DNA of 45,432 nucleotides. Source: Leptospiraceae bacterium (GTDB taxonomy: Bacteria > Spirochaetota > Leptospiria > Leptospirales > Leptospiraceae). The position numbers and the translations under genes were made by a program. Shown here in pieces: positions 35,248-44,582 of the stretch. The first letter of the stretch is position 1. Each line of letters begins with the position of its first letter. A model generated the notes under the pieces. It worked only from the letters and a program-made list of their open reading frames with translations, made no database searches and was not told the DNA's origin. The stretch is taken from positions 1 to 45,432 of the forward strand of contig JAKRSH010000010.1 of NCBI GenBank assembly GCA_022402465.1, in the 5' to 3' direction.

Positions 35248-36238
35248 CCCAAGGAATGAAAACGAAGTATTACTTAAGGTTGAAAATTTTAGTTTAGATC
35301 TTGTAACTGAAAATGGCAATCTTCCTGTTATCCAAGATATTTCTTTCCAAATCCATCAAGGTGAATTTCTTGCATTGGTTGGTGAGAGTGGTTGTGGCAA
35401 ATCTGTATGCTCTCTTGCATTGACGAAATTGCTGCCAAGCAACCTTGCGAAATACAAATCGGGATCTATCCTTTTCCAGAAAGAAGATATCATTCAAATG
35501 AATGCAAGCGATATCCAAAACCTGAGAGGAAATAAAATCTCTTATGTGTTTCAAGAACCTTTTTCTTCCTTAAATCCCCTTAAGAAAATCAAAGATCAAA
35601 TCATAGAGTCTTTTCTCATTCACAAAATGGGAACCAAAGAAGAAGCTATTCATAGAGCAGAAATCCTTCTTGAGAAAGTAGGGATCACAGATATCAGCCA
35701 AAGATTAAATTCCTATCCCAATCATATGAGTGGGGGTATGCTTCAGAGAATTTCAATAGCTATGGCTCTTATAACAGATCCTATACTGCTCATTGCTGAT
35801 GAACCAACTTCAGCCATAGATGTTACCATACAAGCTCAATTGATACAATTGCTTATGGAGATGAAGAAACAATTTTCCCTTTCCGTTCTATTTATTTCTC
35901 ATGATATAGCCTTAGTGAGTCATATGGCGGATCGTATCGCTGTTATGTATGCAGGGCAAATTGTTGAAATAGGTAAAATCAATGAAGTCATTGATTCACC
36001 TAAGCATCCTTATACGCAAGCTCTCTTGAATTCTTATCCCTCTGGTGATAATTATAATAAGGAACTAGAAGTGATACCTGGTATAGTTCCATCCCCTCTT
36101 GAGTATCCTAGGGGCTGCCATTTTGCAGAAAGATGTAAACATAAAATGGATGTTTGTATTTCAAGAAAACCCAATCAAACACATATAACAGAATCTCACT
36201 CTGCCTTATGCCATTTGTTGGAAGCAGGTTTGCAATGA
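35240..36238 (+). CDS. Peptide ABC transporter ATPase, OppD-like
   Basis: The 332-residue ATPase (from ATG at 35240, with AAGGAG about ten bases upstream; a TTG at 35234 is possible) has Walker [10 protein letters not shown]-loop [11 protein letters not shown], signature MSGGMLQR (MSGG in place of LSGG), Walker [13 protein letters not shown] and the H-loop ISHD. The C-terminal oligopeptide-transporter extension [15 protein letters not shown] carries the conserved cysteines that ligate an iron-sulfur cluster in Opp/Dpp ATPases. In E. coli YejF both ATPase halves are one protein; here they are separate genes joined by an ATGA overlap (36235-36238). Confidence 0.93.
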   Translation: MNDPRNENEVLLKVENFSLDLVTENGNLPVIQDISFQIHQGEFLALVGESGCGKSVCSLALTKLLPSNLAKYKSGSILFQKEDIIQMNASDIQNLRGNKISYVFQEPFSSLNPLKKIKDQIIESFLIHKMGTKEEAIHRAEILLEKVGITDISQRLNSYPNHMSGGMLQRISIAMALITDPILLIADEPTSAIDVTIQAQLIQLLMEMKKQFSLSVLFISHDIALVSHMADRIAVMYAGQIVEIGKINEVIDSPKHPYTQALLNSYPSGDNYNKELEVIPGIVPSPLEYPRGCHFAERCKHKMDVCISRKPNQTHITESHSALCHLLEAGLQ

Positions 36239-37191
36239 TTTCAGTTAAGAACCTTTTTGTATCGTATTATTCAAGTTCTATCTTTGGTTGGAGGTCTAAG
36301 GAAATTAAGGCGGTGGAAGATCTTAGCTTTATCATCCAAAGGAGTGAGACGGTAGGTTTAGTGGGGGAGAGTGGTTGTGGCAAATCAACTCTTGGTAAGG
36401 CTATGCTTGGTCTCTTGCCCATTGCTTCAGGTGAATTGAATTTCGAAGGCCAAGCCTTAGAGAATCTAAAGAAATCAGATTGGCTTCCTCTTCGTAAAGA
36501 TATCCAAGTTATTTTTCAGGATCCTTATTCTTCACTCAATCCAAGGATGACAATTTTTGAAATCATATCAGAGGGCGTTGAAATTCATTTTCCTAGTTTA
36601 AAGAAAATTGATATTATTCAGAGAGTCAAAGAAATATTAGCGAAAGTAAATCTCTCACATGATATCTTAGATAGATACCCGCATGAATTTTCGGGGGGAC
36701 AGAGACAAAGAATTGCAATCGCTCGTGCCTTAATTTTAAATCCCAAATTAATTATTTGCGATGAGGCAGTTTCTGCTTTGGATGTTTCCACCCAAGCTCA
36801 GGTGATGAATCTTCTCAAATCTTTGAAAAAAGATTTCAATCTTTCATATTTATTTATATCTCATGATTTGAATATTGTGAAATATATTTCTGATAAAATT
36901 GCAGTCATGTATTTGGGAAAGATAGTAGAGTTCGGAACAAGGGAACAAATTAGTACTCGCCCGAGTCATCCTTATACCAAAGCCCTATTCGCATCTTCCT
37001 ATGATTTAAGAAATAGAACAAAAGAACGTCCAAGCTTAAAAGGTGAAATTCCATCTGTTCTAGATAAGCCTGAAGGATGTTATTTCCATACAAGATGTCC
37101 GATAGCTAAAGAAATTTGTAGAACAAAAACACCAGATAAAATACAATTAAAAGAAGATCACTTTACCTATTGTCATTTCCCTGAGAATTAA
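36235..37191 (+). CDS. Peptide ABC transporter ATPase, OppF-like
   Basis: The 318-residue partner ATPase starts at the ATG at 36235, overlapping the previous stop, in preference to a longer in-frame opening from 36154 that would read through the other gene. Motifs are [13 protein letters not shown] (Walker A), VIFQDPYSSLNPRM (Q-loop), FSGGQRQRIAIARAL (signature), LIICDEAVSALDVS (Walker B) and ISHDLN. The C-terminal GCYFHTRCPIAKEIC again has the cysteine set of oligopeptide ATPases. Together with the preceding ATPase it powers the YejB/YejE channel. The AsmA-like gene begins 5 bp later. Confidence 0.93.
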   Translation: MISVKNLFVSYYSSSIFGWRSKEIKAVEDLSFIIQRSETVGLVGESGCGKSTLGKAMLGLLPIASGELNFEGQALENLKKSDWLPLRKDIQVIFQDPYSSLNPRMTIFEIISEGVEIHFPSLKKIDIIQRVKEILAKVNLSHDILDRYPHEFSGGQRQRIAIARALILNPKLIICDEAVSALDVSTQAQVMNLLKSLKKDFNLSYLFISHDLNIVKYISDKIAVMYLGKIVEFGTREQISTRPSHPYTKALFASSYDLRNRTKERPSLKGEIPSVLDKPEGCYFHTRCPIAKEICRTKTPDKIQLKEDHFTYCHFPEN

Positions 37192-37196
37192 GTTTT

Positions 37197-39383
37197 ATGC
37201 GAGTGCACCATTCTATCTTCAAATATACAAAAAAAATATTCTTGGGGATAGCTTACTTATTCTTATTTTTAATAAGCTCAATATTAATTTTAGCATATTC
37301 TATTCCTTATATGATGGATTTGGAAGCTTATAAGAAATTAATTTTTCAAGAAATCCAAGAACGAACAGAACTGAAAATTGAATTCTCTGATTCTGACATT
37401 GAAATTTTTCCTCTTCCAGGTATCACCTTTGAGTATGTAAATCTTTCTAAAGATAACGAAGTGATTGCTAGTATGAATCAAGTATTCATTCAAGTCTCTA
37501 TCATTCCTTTGCTTTCAGGAACGGTGGATATAACAGGAGTTTATTTAAATTCAGGCTCGATTTCAATTGTAAGAAATAAAGATGGTAGCTTCCCCATATT
37601 TACTCAAATTGAAATTCTTGAAAATGTGAACTCCCTAGATCCTTTGCATTTAAATGATCAAATTCAAAATGAAAATCAAAATAAAACTGAATCCAAAGAT
37701 GAAAAAGTCAAAAAGCGTCAAAGCAAAGATGAGAAAGAAAACCAATCAATAAATTCCACTAAACAAGAGTTCGTTCTAAGTTCTTTTCTTGCAGATTTAC
37801 CTGATTATTTCGAATTAGAGAATATTCATATAAAGTATAATAATGGTGTAAATGGTAAACTTTATAATTTTTATATATGGAAATCTAAGCTTGATATCCA
37901 TGCTTCTTCTAGGAGTTTTCATTTAGATTTATTTGGAAAGATGAATGAAGAAAAATTGGAAATTTATTCCGACTTTTCTTTTGAAGATGAGCAGATAACC
38001 TATGAAAGTTTTAGAATCAAATCCTCTATCTTTTTAACGCAATTTTCCGCCTCCATAGCAGAAGATATATTGGTGATTTTCCCAAGAGCAAATTTTAAGT
38101 TTTCTTCATTGACTGGTAAGATTCATCTAACGAAAGATGATGAAGATTTGGTAAAGTTGCATTTGTTTGATGCAAGAATCTTAAATCTTTCCTATAAGCA
38201 AGAGAAAAGTTTTGGAAATTTTATAGGCGGTTTGTGGATCTACTATTCTTATAAAGAAAATAAATTAAGCCTGGATGATATACAAGTAGAATGGATAGGT
38301 AAGAGCAAGGTATACGGAAATGGAATTCTTACTTTTGGTAAACTTCCTATCATTTACTTTTCTATTAATTCTAATTTTTTTGATTATGAATCCATCAGCC
38401 AAGTCGTTAACTTATGGTTAGATGCTGATTTAGATAAGTCAAAAGCTTTCAAAGGGATCCCTGATACTGGTTATAAGACTAAGGTAAATATAACTTTGGA
38501 TTGGAATCTTGAAAATATTTCCTACTACCAATACAAGATACATTCCATACGAGGTAAGACAATTTATAAAAATGGAACTTTGCTACTTTCTGGAATCAGA
38601 ACAAAATACTATGATGGGGAAATACTCTCTGATGGACAATTGAATTATGATAATGGACTCTTTAAACTCAATAGCAATCATACAATTAAAAATATCAATA
38701 CTGAAAAATTGCTGAACCATTATTCAGATAAAAAATACTTAAGTGGAGATTTCTCTGGAAACTTTGTTCTCTCATCTAGATTTACGGATTTAAATTCTTT
38801 TGAATCTAATATTTATATTAATGGAGATTATCTTCTTCAAGATGGACAACTTATGGGTTATTTGAATTTTTTTAGACCTATTGCAAGTATAGGCAAATTT
38901 ATCAATTTCAATGGACCAACAAGAAATAGCATGGAGTATTCAACGATAAGAGGAAACCTGCTTTATGAGAAAAAAGTTACCAACCTAACAAATATTAAAA
39001 TGAAAGGAATAGGCTTGGATGCAGAGGCTAATGGTAAATTATCTGCTGATAAAATTAATATGCGAGTTACTGTATCTCTTCCTGGTCCAGCAGGTAAGGC
39101 TATCAAACTTCCAATTCTTTACCAAGGAATCTTTGGAAAAAATGTTCCTTTTGTGGATCCTGTTTGGCTAGGATCTGTTTATGTAGGAACTATTCTTCTA
39201 GCTGGTCCAGCCGGAGCAGCTGTGGGAGGAATAGCTGGCTCAGCTGCCTCAGAGTATGTTAATTCAGCAATTAGCAATATTCAAAAAGGATTCAAGTCGA
39301 CTACAAAATTTTTATTTGGCTCAGCTAGCGAAGAAAAATCAGAAGACTTAGAAAATAAAAATGAACCTATGCTCCCTAAGTAG
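37197..39383 (+). CDS. AsmA-like envelope protein
   Basis: The 728-residue protein has one N-terminal membrane span (about residues 14-38) and then the AsmA/DUF748-type start: YKKLIFQEIQERTELKIEF followed by EIFPLPGITFEYVNLS. A low-complexity Lys/Glu/Asn segment (about 155-190) separates it from a long beta-rich repeat region. The C-terminal part has FRPIASIGKFINFNGPTRNS and YSTIRGNLLYEKKVTNLTNI, matching the AsmA C-terminal region, and a final Gly/Ala-rich GPAGAAVGGIAGSAASEY segment. AsmA-clan proteins are thought to be bridge-like lipid-transfer or outer-membrane assembly factors spanning the periplasm. It is the last gene of the phosphatase-transporter operon. Confidence 0.82.
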   Translation: MRVHHSIFKYTKKIFLGIAYLFLFLISSILILAYSIPYMMDLEAYKKLIFQEIQERTELKIEFSDSDIEIFPLPGITFEYVNLSKDNEVIASMNQVFIQVSIIPLLSGTVDITGVYLNSGSISIVRNKDGSFPIFTQIEILENVNSLDPLHLNDQIQNENQNKTESKDEKVKKRQSKDEKENQSINSTKQEFVLSSFLADLPDYFELENIHIKYNNGVNGKLYNFYIWKSKLDIHASSRSFHLDLFGKMNEEKLEIYSDFSFEDEQITYESFRIKSSIFLTQFSASIAEDILVIFPRANFKFSSLTGKIHLTKDDEDLVKLHLFDARILNLSYKQEKSFGNFIGGLWIYYSYKENKLSLDDIQVEWIGKSKVYGNGILTFGKLPIIYFSINSNFFDYESISQVVNLWLDADLDKSKAFKGIPDTGYKTKVNITLDWNLENISYYQYKIHSIRGKTIYKNGTLLLSGIRTKYYDGEILSDGQLNYDNGLFKLNSNHTIKNINTEKLLNHYSDKKYLSGDFSGNFVLSSRFTDLNSFESNIYINGDYLLQDGQLMGYLNFFRPIASIGKFINFNGPTRNSMEYSTIRGNLLYEKKVTNLTNIKMKGIGLDAEANGKLSADKINMRVTVSLPGPAGKAIKLPILYQGIFGKNVPFVDPVWLGSVYVGTILLAGPAGAAVGGIAGSAASEYVNSAISNIQKGFKSTTKFLFGSASEEKSEDLENKNEPMLPK

Positions 39384-39400
39384 AAAACTTTCCTAGGTAA

Positions 39401-40282
39401 TTACTTTCTCTCAATCGCATCTGTTCTTGTAGGTACTATGAGTTCAGATACCAATTCATCATATGGTTCCCTGACCTTGACATTAGGATTGAATTTGTCT
39501 GCGAGAACTTCTCCATCAGCAACGAATTGATAGTAGTAAGTTCCAGGTAATAATTTCTTTTCCATTTCAAAGATACCATTGGGTAGCTTAGTCATGTAAT
39601 CAGCTTCTAGATTCCAATTGTTAAAGTTTCCAGTAACACTGACTGAATCATTTTCAGGAAGGTAGATTTGAAATTTTACAGTTCTTAAATGTTGTTCTTC
39701 TAATTCAGAATCTTCTAATATGATAGTCGTGATAAATTTGTCTTTGTCTGTTTTATCAAGGTGGTAGATTGAGAAATATGATCCGGAAGCATCTGCTTCT
39801 AGTTCTTGGTTTTCTATATCATACTCATATAGACCATCAACTTTGAATTTATATTGGTACTTAGTCAGACGATTGAAATTCTCATCAATAGAAGTGGGTG
39901 GAACCAAGCGGTAGAATACTCCGTATTGATTTTTACGCATAGGCTCACACTTCCAGTTCAAGAAATTCCCACAGAGCTCTACTTTCTTATTTTTTAAACC
40001 CGTATAACTAAAGAGGATTCCTTTATTCAATATATTTCCAGATTCAGCGTACTTATAAATATCTAGAAGTCGTATGTATCTGGGTGAGACAGCTCTTTTT
40101 AGGGAGTCGATTTGCCATTGGTAGTACATTTTGCTATCATCTACATCCTCAATTTCTCCAGACTCCATTTCGAGTGAGGAATAAGAACCTATCCAGTCCA
40201 TGGCTTCCTCTGAAAAAATGCTTCCGATGAAAAACAATAGAAATAGTATAAGGAAAACAGTGAATTTGGATTTCGAGATCAT
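39401..40282 (-). CDS. Secreted protein with two glycogen-binding-like (CBM48/E-set) modules
   Basis: From the ATG at 40282 the 293-residue product has a classical signal peptide (FTVFLILFLLFFIGSIFSEE). Two immunoglobulin-like modules follow: one with KKVELCGNFLNWKCEPMRKN near residue 90 and a second with DSVSVTGNFNNWNLEADYMT near 215, ending GTYYYQFVADGEVLADKFNP. The GNF-x-NW pattern and the YYYQFVVDG-like end are hallmarks of AMPK/isoamylase N-terminal carbohydrate-binding folds. In bacteria such modules also serve as protein-interaction domains. A TTG at 40321 would add 13 residues ahead of the signal. The gene is divergent from the FlcA-like gene, which suggests, but does not prove, a shared envelope or flagellar role. 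Confidence 0.72.
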   Translation of the reverse strand: MISKSKFTVFLILFLLFFIGSIFSEEAMDWIGSYSSLEMESGEIEDVDDSKMYYQWQIDSLKRAVSPRYIRLLDIYKYAESGNILNKGILFSYTGLKNKKVELCGNFLNWKCEPMRKNQYGVFYRLVPPTSIDENFNRLTKYQYKFKVDGLYEYDIENQELEADASGSYFSIYHLDKTDKDKFITTIILEDSELEEQHLRTVKFQIYLPENDSVSVTGNFNNWNLEADYMTKLPNGIFEMEKKLLPGTYYYQFVADGEVLADKFNPNVKVREPYDELVSELIVPTRTDAIERK

Positions 40283-40397
40283 TCTATAGATATTTTCGAG
40301 TCTTTTCAGATTTTTGATCAAAAAAAAATCTATTTAGACATAATCAATTTTATCTCTTGGTTTTTCTCTAAGAATCCGATATTTTCACTATACCAAT

Positions 40398-43300
40398 ATG
40401 TCAGAATCATTGGATAAACTATCAGCAGATGAGCTAACACTGATTCAAAGTCTCTTTGAGCCTTTGAATAAAAACCCTTTGAATTCAGAAGATTTGAATC
40501 CAATGGCGAAGGTGTACCGTCAGAAGATGGGCTACACTGAGCCTGTCGTATTTACTGATGATGATGCCAGGGAAGACGATTCCCAAGATTCTGATTTTCC
40601 TGCTGAGGGCGAAGTTGCCTCTGATTTGTGGTCAGATGAAGAGGAAGCCGATTCCGACTTTGGCTCAGACTCTGATTCCACTCCAGCACCTCCTAGTTTC
40701 AAAAGTTTTGACGACGATGATATTGACTTAGATGAACTGCTCTCGGAACCAAGTTCCGATCAAAAACCGAAAGAAACGAGTTCAGAGGAAGACTCTGATC
40801 CTTTTGGAGATGACATCTTTACTGATTTGGGTGCAGTGCCTACCTCACCTAATGAGGATTCAGCGGCTGATGATTTCCCAAGTCTTTCAGGCGAAGAAAA
40901 AGAAGAAGAGTCAGATAGCGAAGATCCATTTGCTAATTTTGATTCCGATCCGCTAAGCTCAGATAAGAGCGATTCTACGGAGAGGGAAGAAGACCCATTT
41001 GCCAATTTTGATTCCGATCCATTAAATACAGATGAGGCGGAAGCTCCTGAAAAAGAGGAAGATCCCTTTGGTAGTTTTTCTGATTCTTCAAATAGTCCTG
41101 ACTTAAATGAGGAAGATCCTTTTGCTGATTTGGGTGAGTCAAGTGCTGCCTCTACAGACTCAGATCCATTTGCGGATTTTTCTCCCGATTCAAGTTCTTC
41201 TAGTTCCGAGGACTTTGGCGCTGAAGATCCCTTTGGTGATTTTGGTTCAGATACAAGTCCATCTGCTGACTTAGAGGAAGATCCTTTTGGTGATTTTGGA
41301 GAAGCACAAGCGAGCAGTAAAATAGAAGAGGACGATCCCTTTGGTGGAATGGATTCTCTCTCCGACTCAAGCCCTGATGTTTCATCTATGGATGATAGTG
41401 ATCCTTTTGGGGATATGAGTGTAGATTTAAATTCTGCGGGCAGTGATGACTCTTTTTCTAACTTAGAGTCCAGCATGGATTCTATAGATGATATGGAGCC
41501 ACCGGATCTAGATGATATAGGTTCTTCTAATCTTAGTTCGGAAGGAGTTCTTGAGGACGAATTGTCCTCATTGATGGACCAAGATGATGGTTCTCTAGAA
41601 GAAGACTTGACCGATGAAGATCTAGCTATCATCCAAAGAGAAATTATTAAATATCCCCCCAAGTTAAGAAGACTCGTCATTGAATCCATTGTTAACAAGG
41701 GTATACCGACCAAAAACCAGAAAGAATTATTAGAATTAATCAAGCACCAACAGAAGCCAGAAGAAATAGCAGAGTATCTTTCGGGAGTCTATGGGGAAGA
41801 AGTGAGTCTGTATGATAGGTCCAAACCCTATTCTGATGACGGCGTTCCCATTATTTCAACAAGACCTATCTATACCAAAGAAGGTGCCTTACAACAGAGA
41901 AAATTAATTCGAAATACAATTTTTGCATCAGCTGCTGCACTTCTATTCGTTGTTAGTTTTGTGAGTTTGTATAAATTTGTAATTATCCCTGGTCGTGCAA
42001 GTAGCTACTACGAAGAGGGACTCTCAGCTCTTCGTCTCTATAATTCAGAAAAAGACCAAACAGAGAAGAAAAGACATTTACGAGAAGCCAAAGAATTCTT
42101 TATCAAAGGTGAAGAAATTCATCCGAATGATTTGAAATATCTCAATGCTTATGGAATGGAATATGCTAAGGCTGGACGTTATGAAGAATCCTTTGAAATG
42201 CTTTTTGGTAAAGTAGAGCCAGCCTTTCCTGATTGGTCTAAGCGAAAAGATGTTCCTTATATTTCTATTTCAGAAGATTCATCTTGGTCAGACCAAGGAA
42301 TTGAAATTGCAGGTATCATACAAGATCCAGATCGCAAGGTTTATTTAACATCTCAGGATCGCCAAAAACGACGCATCCTCAAAGCAGGAGCCTATATTGT
42401 TGCTAGAGTAAAAGAAGACATTCATCATATTCCTACATACTTAAATCTTGGCTGGTTTCATTCCTTCCATGCCAGAGACTTTGTAGAAGGGGAAAAGTCT
42501 AAAATTTATAAAAATGATACTCTTGCGATTGAATACTATAAAAGAATTTTTACAGATGCTAACACACCTGATAATATTGAAGCAAGGGCTGGTATTGCCA
42601 AAATTTATTATAACAATAAAGAGTTCCCTAAAGCAGCAGCGGAATACAATAAGATAGTTGAGATTTATCCTAAGGATCCCATTGGTCATGGTGGAATCTT
42701 AAGCTCGTATATTGAAATATGGAAAAGAGATAAAAATCCACAATTTGTATTAAACCACCACAGAATCGTTAAAAATCAGTTAGGTGTTGAAGACGATTTG
42801 AGTCTATTCATACTAAGTAAGCTAGCTTCATTCTATATAGATCTTGATCCAGAAGAAACCAGAGTTCGTTACAACGTTACTCCAGAAGACCAAGTAACTG
42901 AAATGGATATTGACGATAATGCAGAGGAATTGCTTAACATCATTTTTAGTAAAGACGAAGAACAAAATGGAACTACTGTTTATGGAAATAAATATGCTGA
43001 AGGCTACTACCAAAGAGGAAGATTTTACTTAAAGAAAAGTGAAGCGCTACGTGCTATGAAGCAGTTTGAACTTGCAGCTTCTTATGATAATAGTCACTAT
43101 CCTGCTGTTCTTAGAATGGCAGAATATTATATGGGAGTTTTAGATTTTCCCGAAGCAGAAAATCTTTTGCAGAACTCAGAGAAAAGGCATTTAGAATTCA
43201 AGGAACAATATGGTCGGAGAGATGAGGACGAAACCTTACAAGAGGGTGATCCAGCCAAGATCTATTTCAATAGAGGAAAAATCATCTACCTTCAATCTTC

Positions 43301-43982
43301 TGGTATCCTTCAATCTGATTTGATAAGAGAATTTCCTGGACGAAAGATTTACCCCAATCGTTCCTTAGTTAAACTTCCTGAAAAAGAAATCGAAAGAAGG
43401 AGAGGACTTCTCACAGCCCAAGCCTATTTCGAAAAGGCACAAGCAGAACCAAACGCACTCATTGATGAAAAAGCAAAGCGTGAAATGATCTATTTCCAAG
43501 GATGGATATCCTACATGTTAGGTGATTTCGAAAGTTCTATCAATACTTGGTCCAATCTTGGAGAAGAAGATCTTTACTTCAATACTAGTCTTATTCTCGG
43601 TTTTGGAAATTCGGCTTATTATACCAATCAATTGAACTCGGCACTTTCCAATTATTTGAAAGTTATGGAAGATTTTGAAGCCAAAGAATCTATGATCAAG
43701 CGACTTGTGGAAGATGACCAAGACCACCAAGAAATCTACCAGACTCTAGTTGCCGTCTACAATAACATAGGTGCAGTCTATGAGAAAAAGCAAGACTATG
43801 TCCAAGCTCTTGGTTACTACTGGAAGGCAATAGAAGCAGCTAGAAAGATCCAACTTGTAAGTGAAATGGCTAATTCCAATAAGGATCTGCTCATGAAGAA
43901 GCAAAGACTGGGCACGGAACCCTTGTTAGAGGACTGGCTCAGCCCCACTTTAGATCCCATCAACAAACTTATAAAACCTTAA
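40398..43982 (+). CDS. Large TPR membrane protein with acidic repeat region (FlcA-like)
   Basis: The 1194-residue protein has four parts. Residues 1-60 contain LSADELTLIQSLFEPLNKNP. Residues about 60-395 are extremely acidic and Ser-rich, with at least ten copies of a DPFG/DPFA-x-DF unit between about 134 and 340. Residues about 400-465 repeat the theme TDEDLAIIQREIIKYPPKLR. A single membrane span lies at about 507-530 (TIFASAAALLFVVSFVSLYK), and the rest (about 540-1194) is TPR repeats that would lie in the periplasm. Spirochaetal periplasmic flagellar collar protein FlcA (Borrelia BB0326) has the same acidic-cytoplasmic, single-span, periplasmic-TPR layout, and I consider this a probable counterpart. 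The similarity is judged from architecture, not from an alignment. Confidence 0.75.
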   Translation: MSESLDKLSADELTLIQSLFEPLNKNPLNSEDLNPMAKVYRQKMGYTEPVVFTDDDAREDDSQDSDFPAEGEVASDLWSDEEEADSDFGSDSDSTPAPPSFKSFDDDDIDLDELLSEPSSDQKPKETSSEEDSDPFGDDIFTDLGAVPTSPNEDSAADDFPSLSGEEKEEESDSEDPFANFDSDPLSSDKSDSTEREEDPFANFDSDPLNTDEAEAPEKEEDPFGSFSDSSNSPDLNEEDPFADLGESSAASTDSDPFADFSPDSSSSSSEDFGAEDPFGDFGSDTSPSADLEEDPFGDFGEAQASSKIEEDDPFGGMDSLSDSSPDVSSMDDSDPFGDMSVDLNSAGSDDSFSNLESSMDSIDDMEPPDLDDIGSSNLSSEGVLEDELSSLMDQDDGSLEEDLTDEDLAIIQREIIKYPPKLRRLVIESIVNKGIPTKNQKELLELIKHQQKPEEIAEYLSGVYGEEVSLYDRSKPYSDDGVPIISTRPIYTKEGALQQRKLIRNTIFASAAALLFVVSFVSLYKFVIIPGRASSYYEEGLSALRLYNSEKDQTEKKRHLREAKEFFIKGEEIHPNDLKYLNAYGMEYAKAGRYEESFEMLFGKVEPAFPDWSKRKDVPYISISEDSSWSDQGIEIAGIIQDPDRKVYLTSQDRQKRRILKAGAYIVARVKEDIHHIPTYLNLGWFHSFHARDFVEGEKSKIYKNDTLAIEYYKRIFTDANTPDNIEARAGIAKIYYNNKEFPKAAAEYNKIVEIYPKDPIGHGGILSSYIEIWKRDKNPQFVLNHHRIVKNQLGVEDDLSLFILSKLASFYIDLDPEETRVRYNVTPEDQVTEMDIDDNAEELLNIIFSKDEEQNGTTVYGNKYAEGYYQRGRFYLKKSEALRAMKQFELAASYDNSHYPAVLRMAEYYMGVLDFPEAENLLQNSEKRHLEFKEQYGRRDEDETLQEGDPAKIYFNRGKIIYLQSSGILQSDLIREFPGRKIYPNRSLVKLPEKEIERRRGLLTAQAYFEKAQAEPNALIDEKAKREMIYFQGWISYMLGDFESSINTWSNLGEEDLYFNTSLILGFGNSAYYTNQLNSALSNYLKVMEDFEAKESMIKRLVEDDQDHQEIYQTLVAVYNNIGAVYEKKQDYVQALGYYWKAIEAARKIQLVSEMANSNKDLLMKKQRLGTEPLLEDWLSPTLDPINKLIKP

Positions 43983-44004
43983 AAATTTACTTTCTCTTGG
44001 ACTA

Positions 44005-44025
44005 TCCCTTCATTTAGCTAAGGGA
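44005..44025 (+). terminator. Weak hairpin after the FlcA-like gene
   Basis: TCCCTT and AAGGGA form a 6-bp stem around a 9-base loop, followed by AATTTAAATTT. It is placed 22 bp after the stop codon, where a terminator would be expected, but the stem is short. Confidence 0.45.
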
Positions 44026-44186
44026 AATTTAAATTTAAACCTTAGCTGAGAATCCTTGCAAAAAGAGTAGGTTACTATAGTTCACAAACTTTTTGAGTGA
44101 CAAATAATACCAACTAGCATAAAATAGGAAAGATCACCTAGCGAAAGGGATGGAAGACGGGTCAATAAATTGGAGGAAGATAGAAA

Positions 44187-44582
44187 GTGATACAATCTAA
44201 ACCAAACAACAATTTATTGACCGTAGCATACAGCGTTAGGAGAGCTAAGGATAGAAACAAGGGAGATTTCTGGAAACATAAATATACAAGTAGGGGAATT
44301 ACTTCTTCATGGAGTAGTTTTAATCAATATCAAAAGAAAATTAGCGATGAATTTAGGAAATCAAAATTTAGGAGAACCACTGAAGTAGATGTAACTGTTA
44401 AACTTAATTTTGATGATGGTGAGATTGACTTTTCTATAGAAGTAGATCCAAAACTTAAAATACAACTAATGCATAGTAAGAAATCTTCAATTTCTATATC
44501 CTATGAAGCAGAAGAAAAAAGAAAATATGATCTTGATCGAACAAAAGACAAGGGAAAAGGTAAAACTTCACTATGTTACTAA
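44187..44582 (+). CDS. Hypothetical protein, 131 residues
   Basis: I do not recognise this gene. It starts with GTG at 44187, supported by GGAGGA nine bases upstream. The protein is basic and soluble, with RRAKDRNKGDFWKHKYTSRG near the N-terminus and a beta-type stretch VDVTVKLNFDDGEIDFSIEV in the middle, and ends in a Lys-rich tail. There is no signal peptide. Its end overlaps the lipoprotein gene by 10 bp, so the two are translated together and may act as a pair. Confidence 0.6.
   Translation: MIQSKPNNNLLTVAYSVRRAKDRNKGDFWKHKYTSRGITSSWSSFNQYQKKISDEFRKSKFRRTTEVDVTVKLNFDDGEIDFSIEVDPKLKIQLMHSKKSSISISYEAEEKRKYDLDRTKDKGKGKTSLCY

Noticed and set aside
40795-41430. Regular repeats that could be taken for a CRISPR or tandem-repeat array
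   Set aside because: The repeats are in-frame protein repeats (DPFG-x-DF) with irregular spacing and no constant DNA repeat or spacer pattern.
40760-41743. Long minus-strand open frame of 327 codons opposite the FlcA-like gene
   Set aside because: It lies opposite the acidic DPFG repeat region, and its Ser/Gly/Lys-rich product is the shadow of repeated Asp/Glu/Ser codons. It has no ribosome-binding site.
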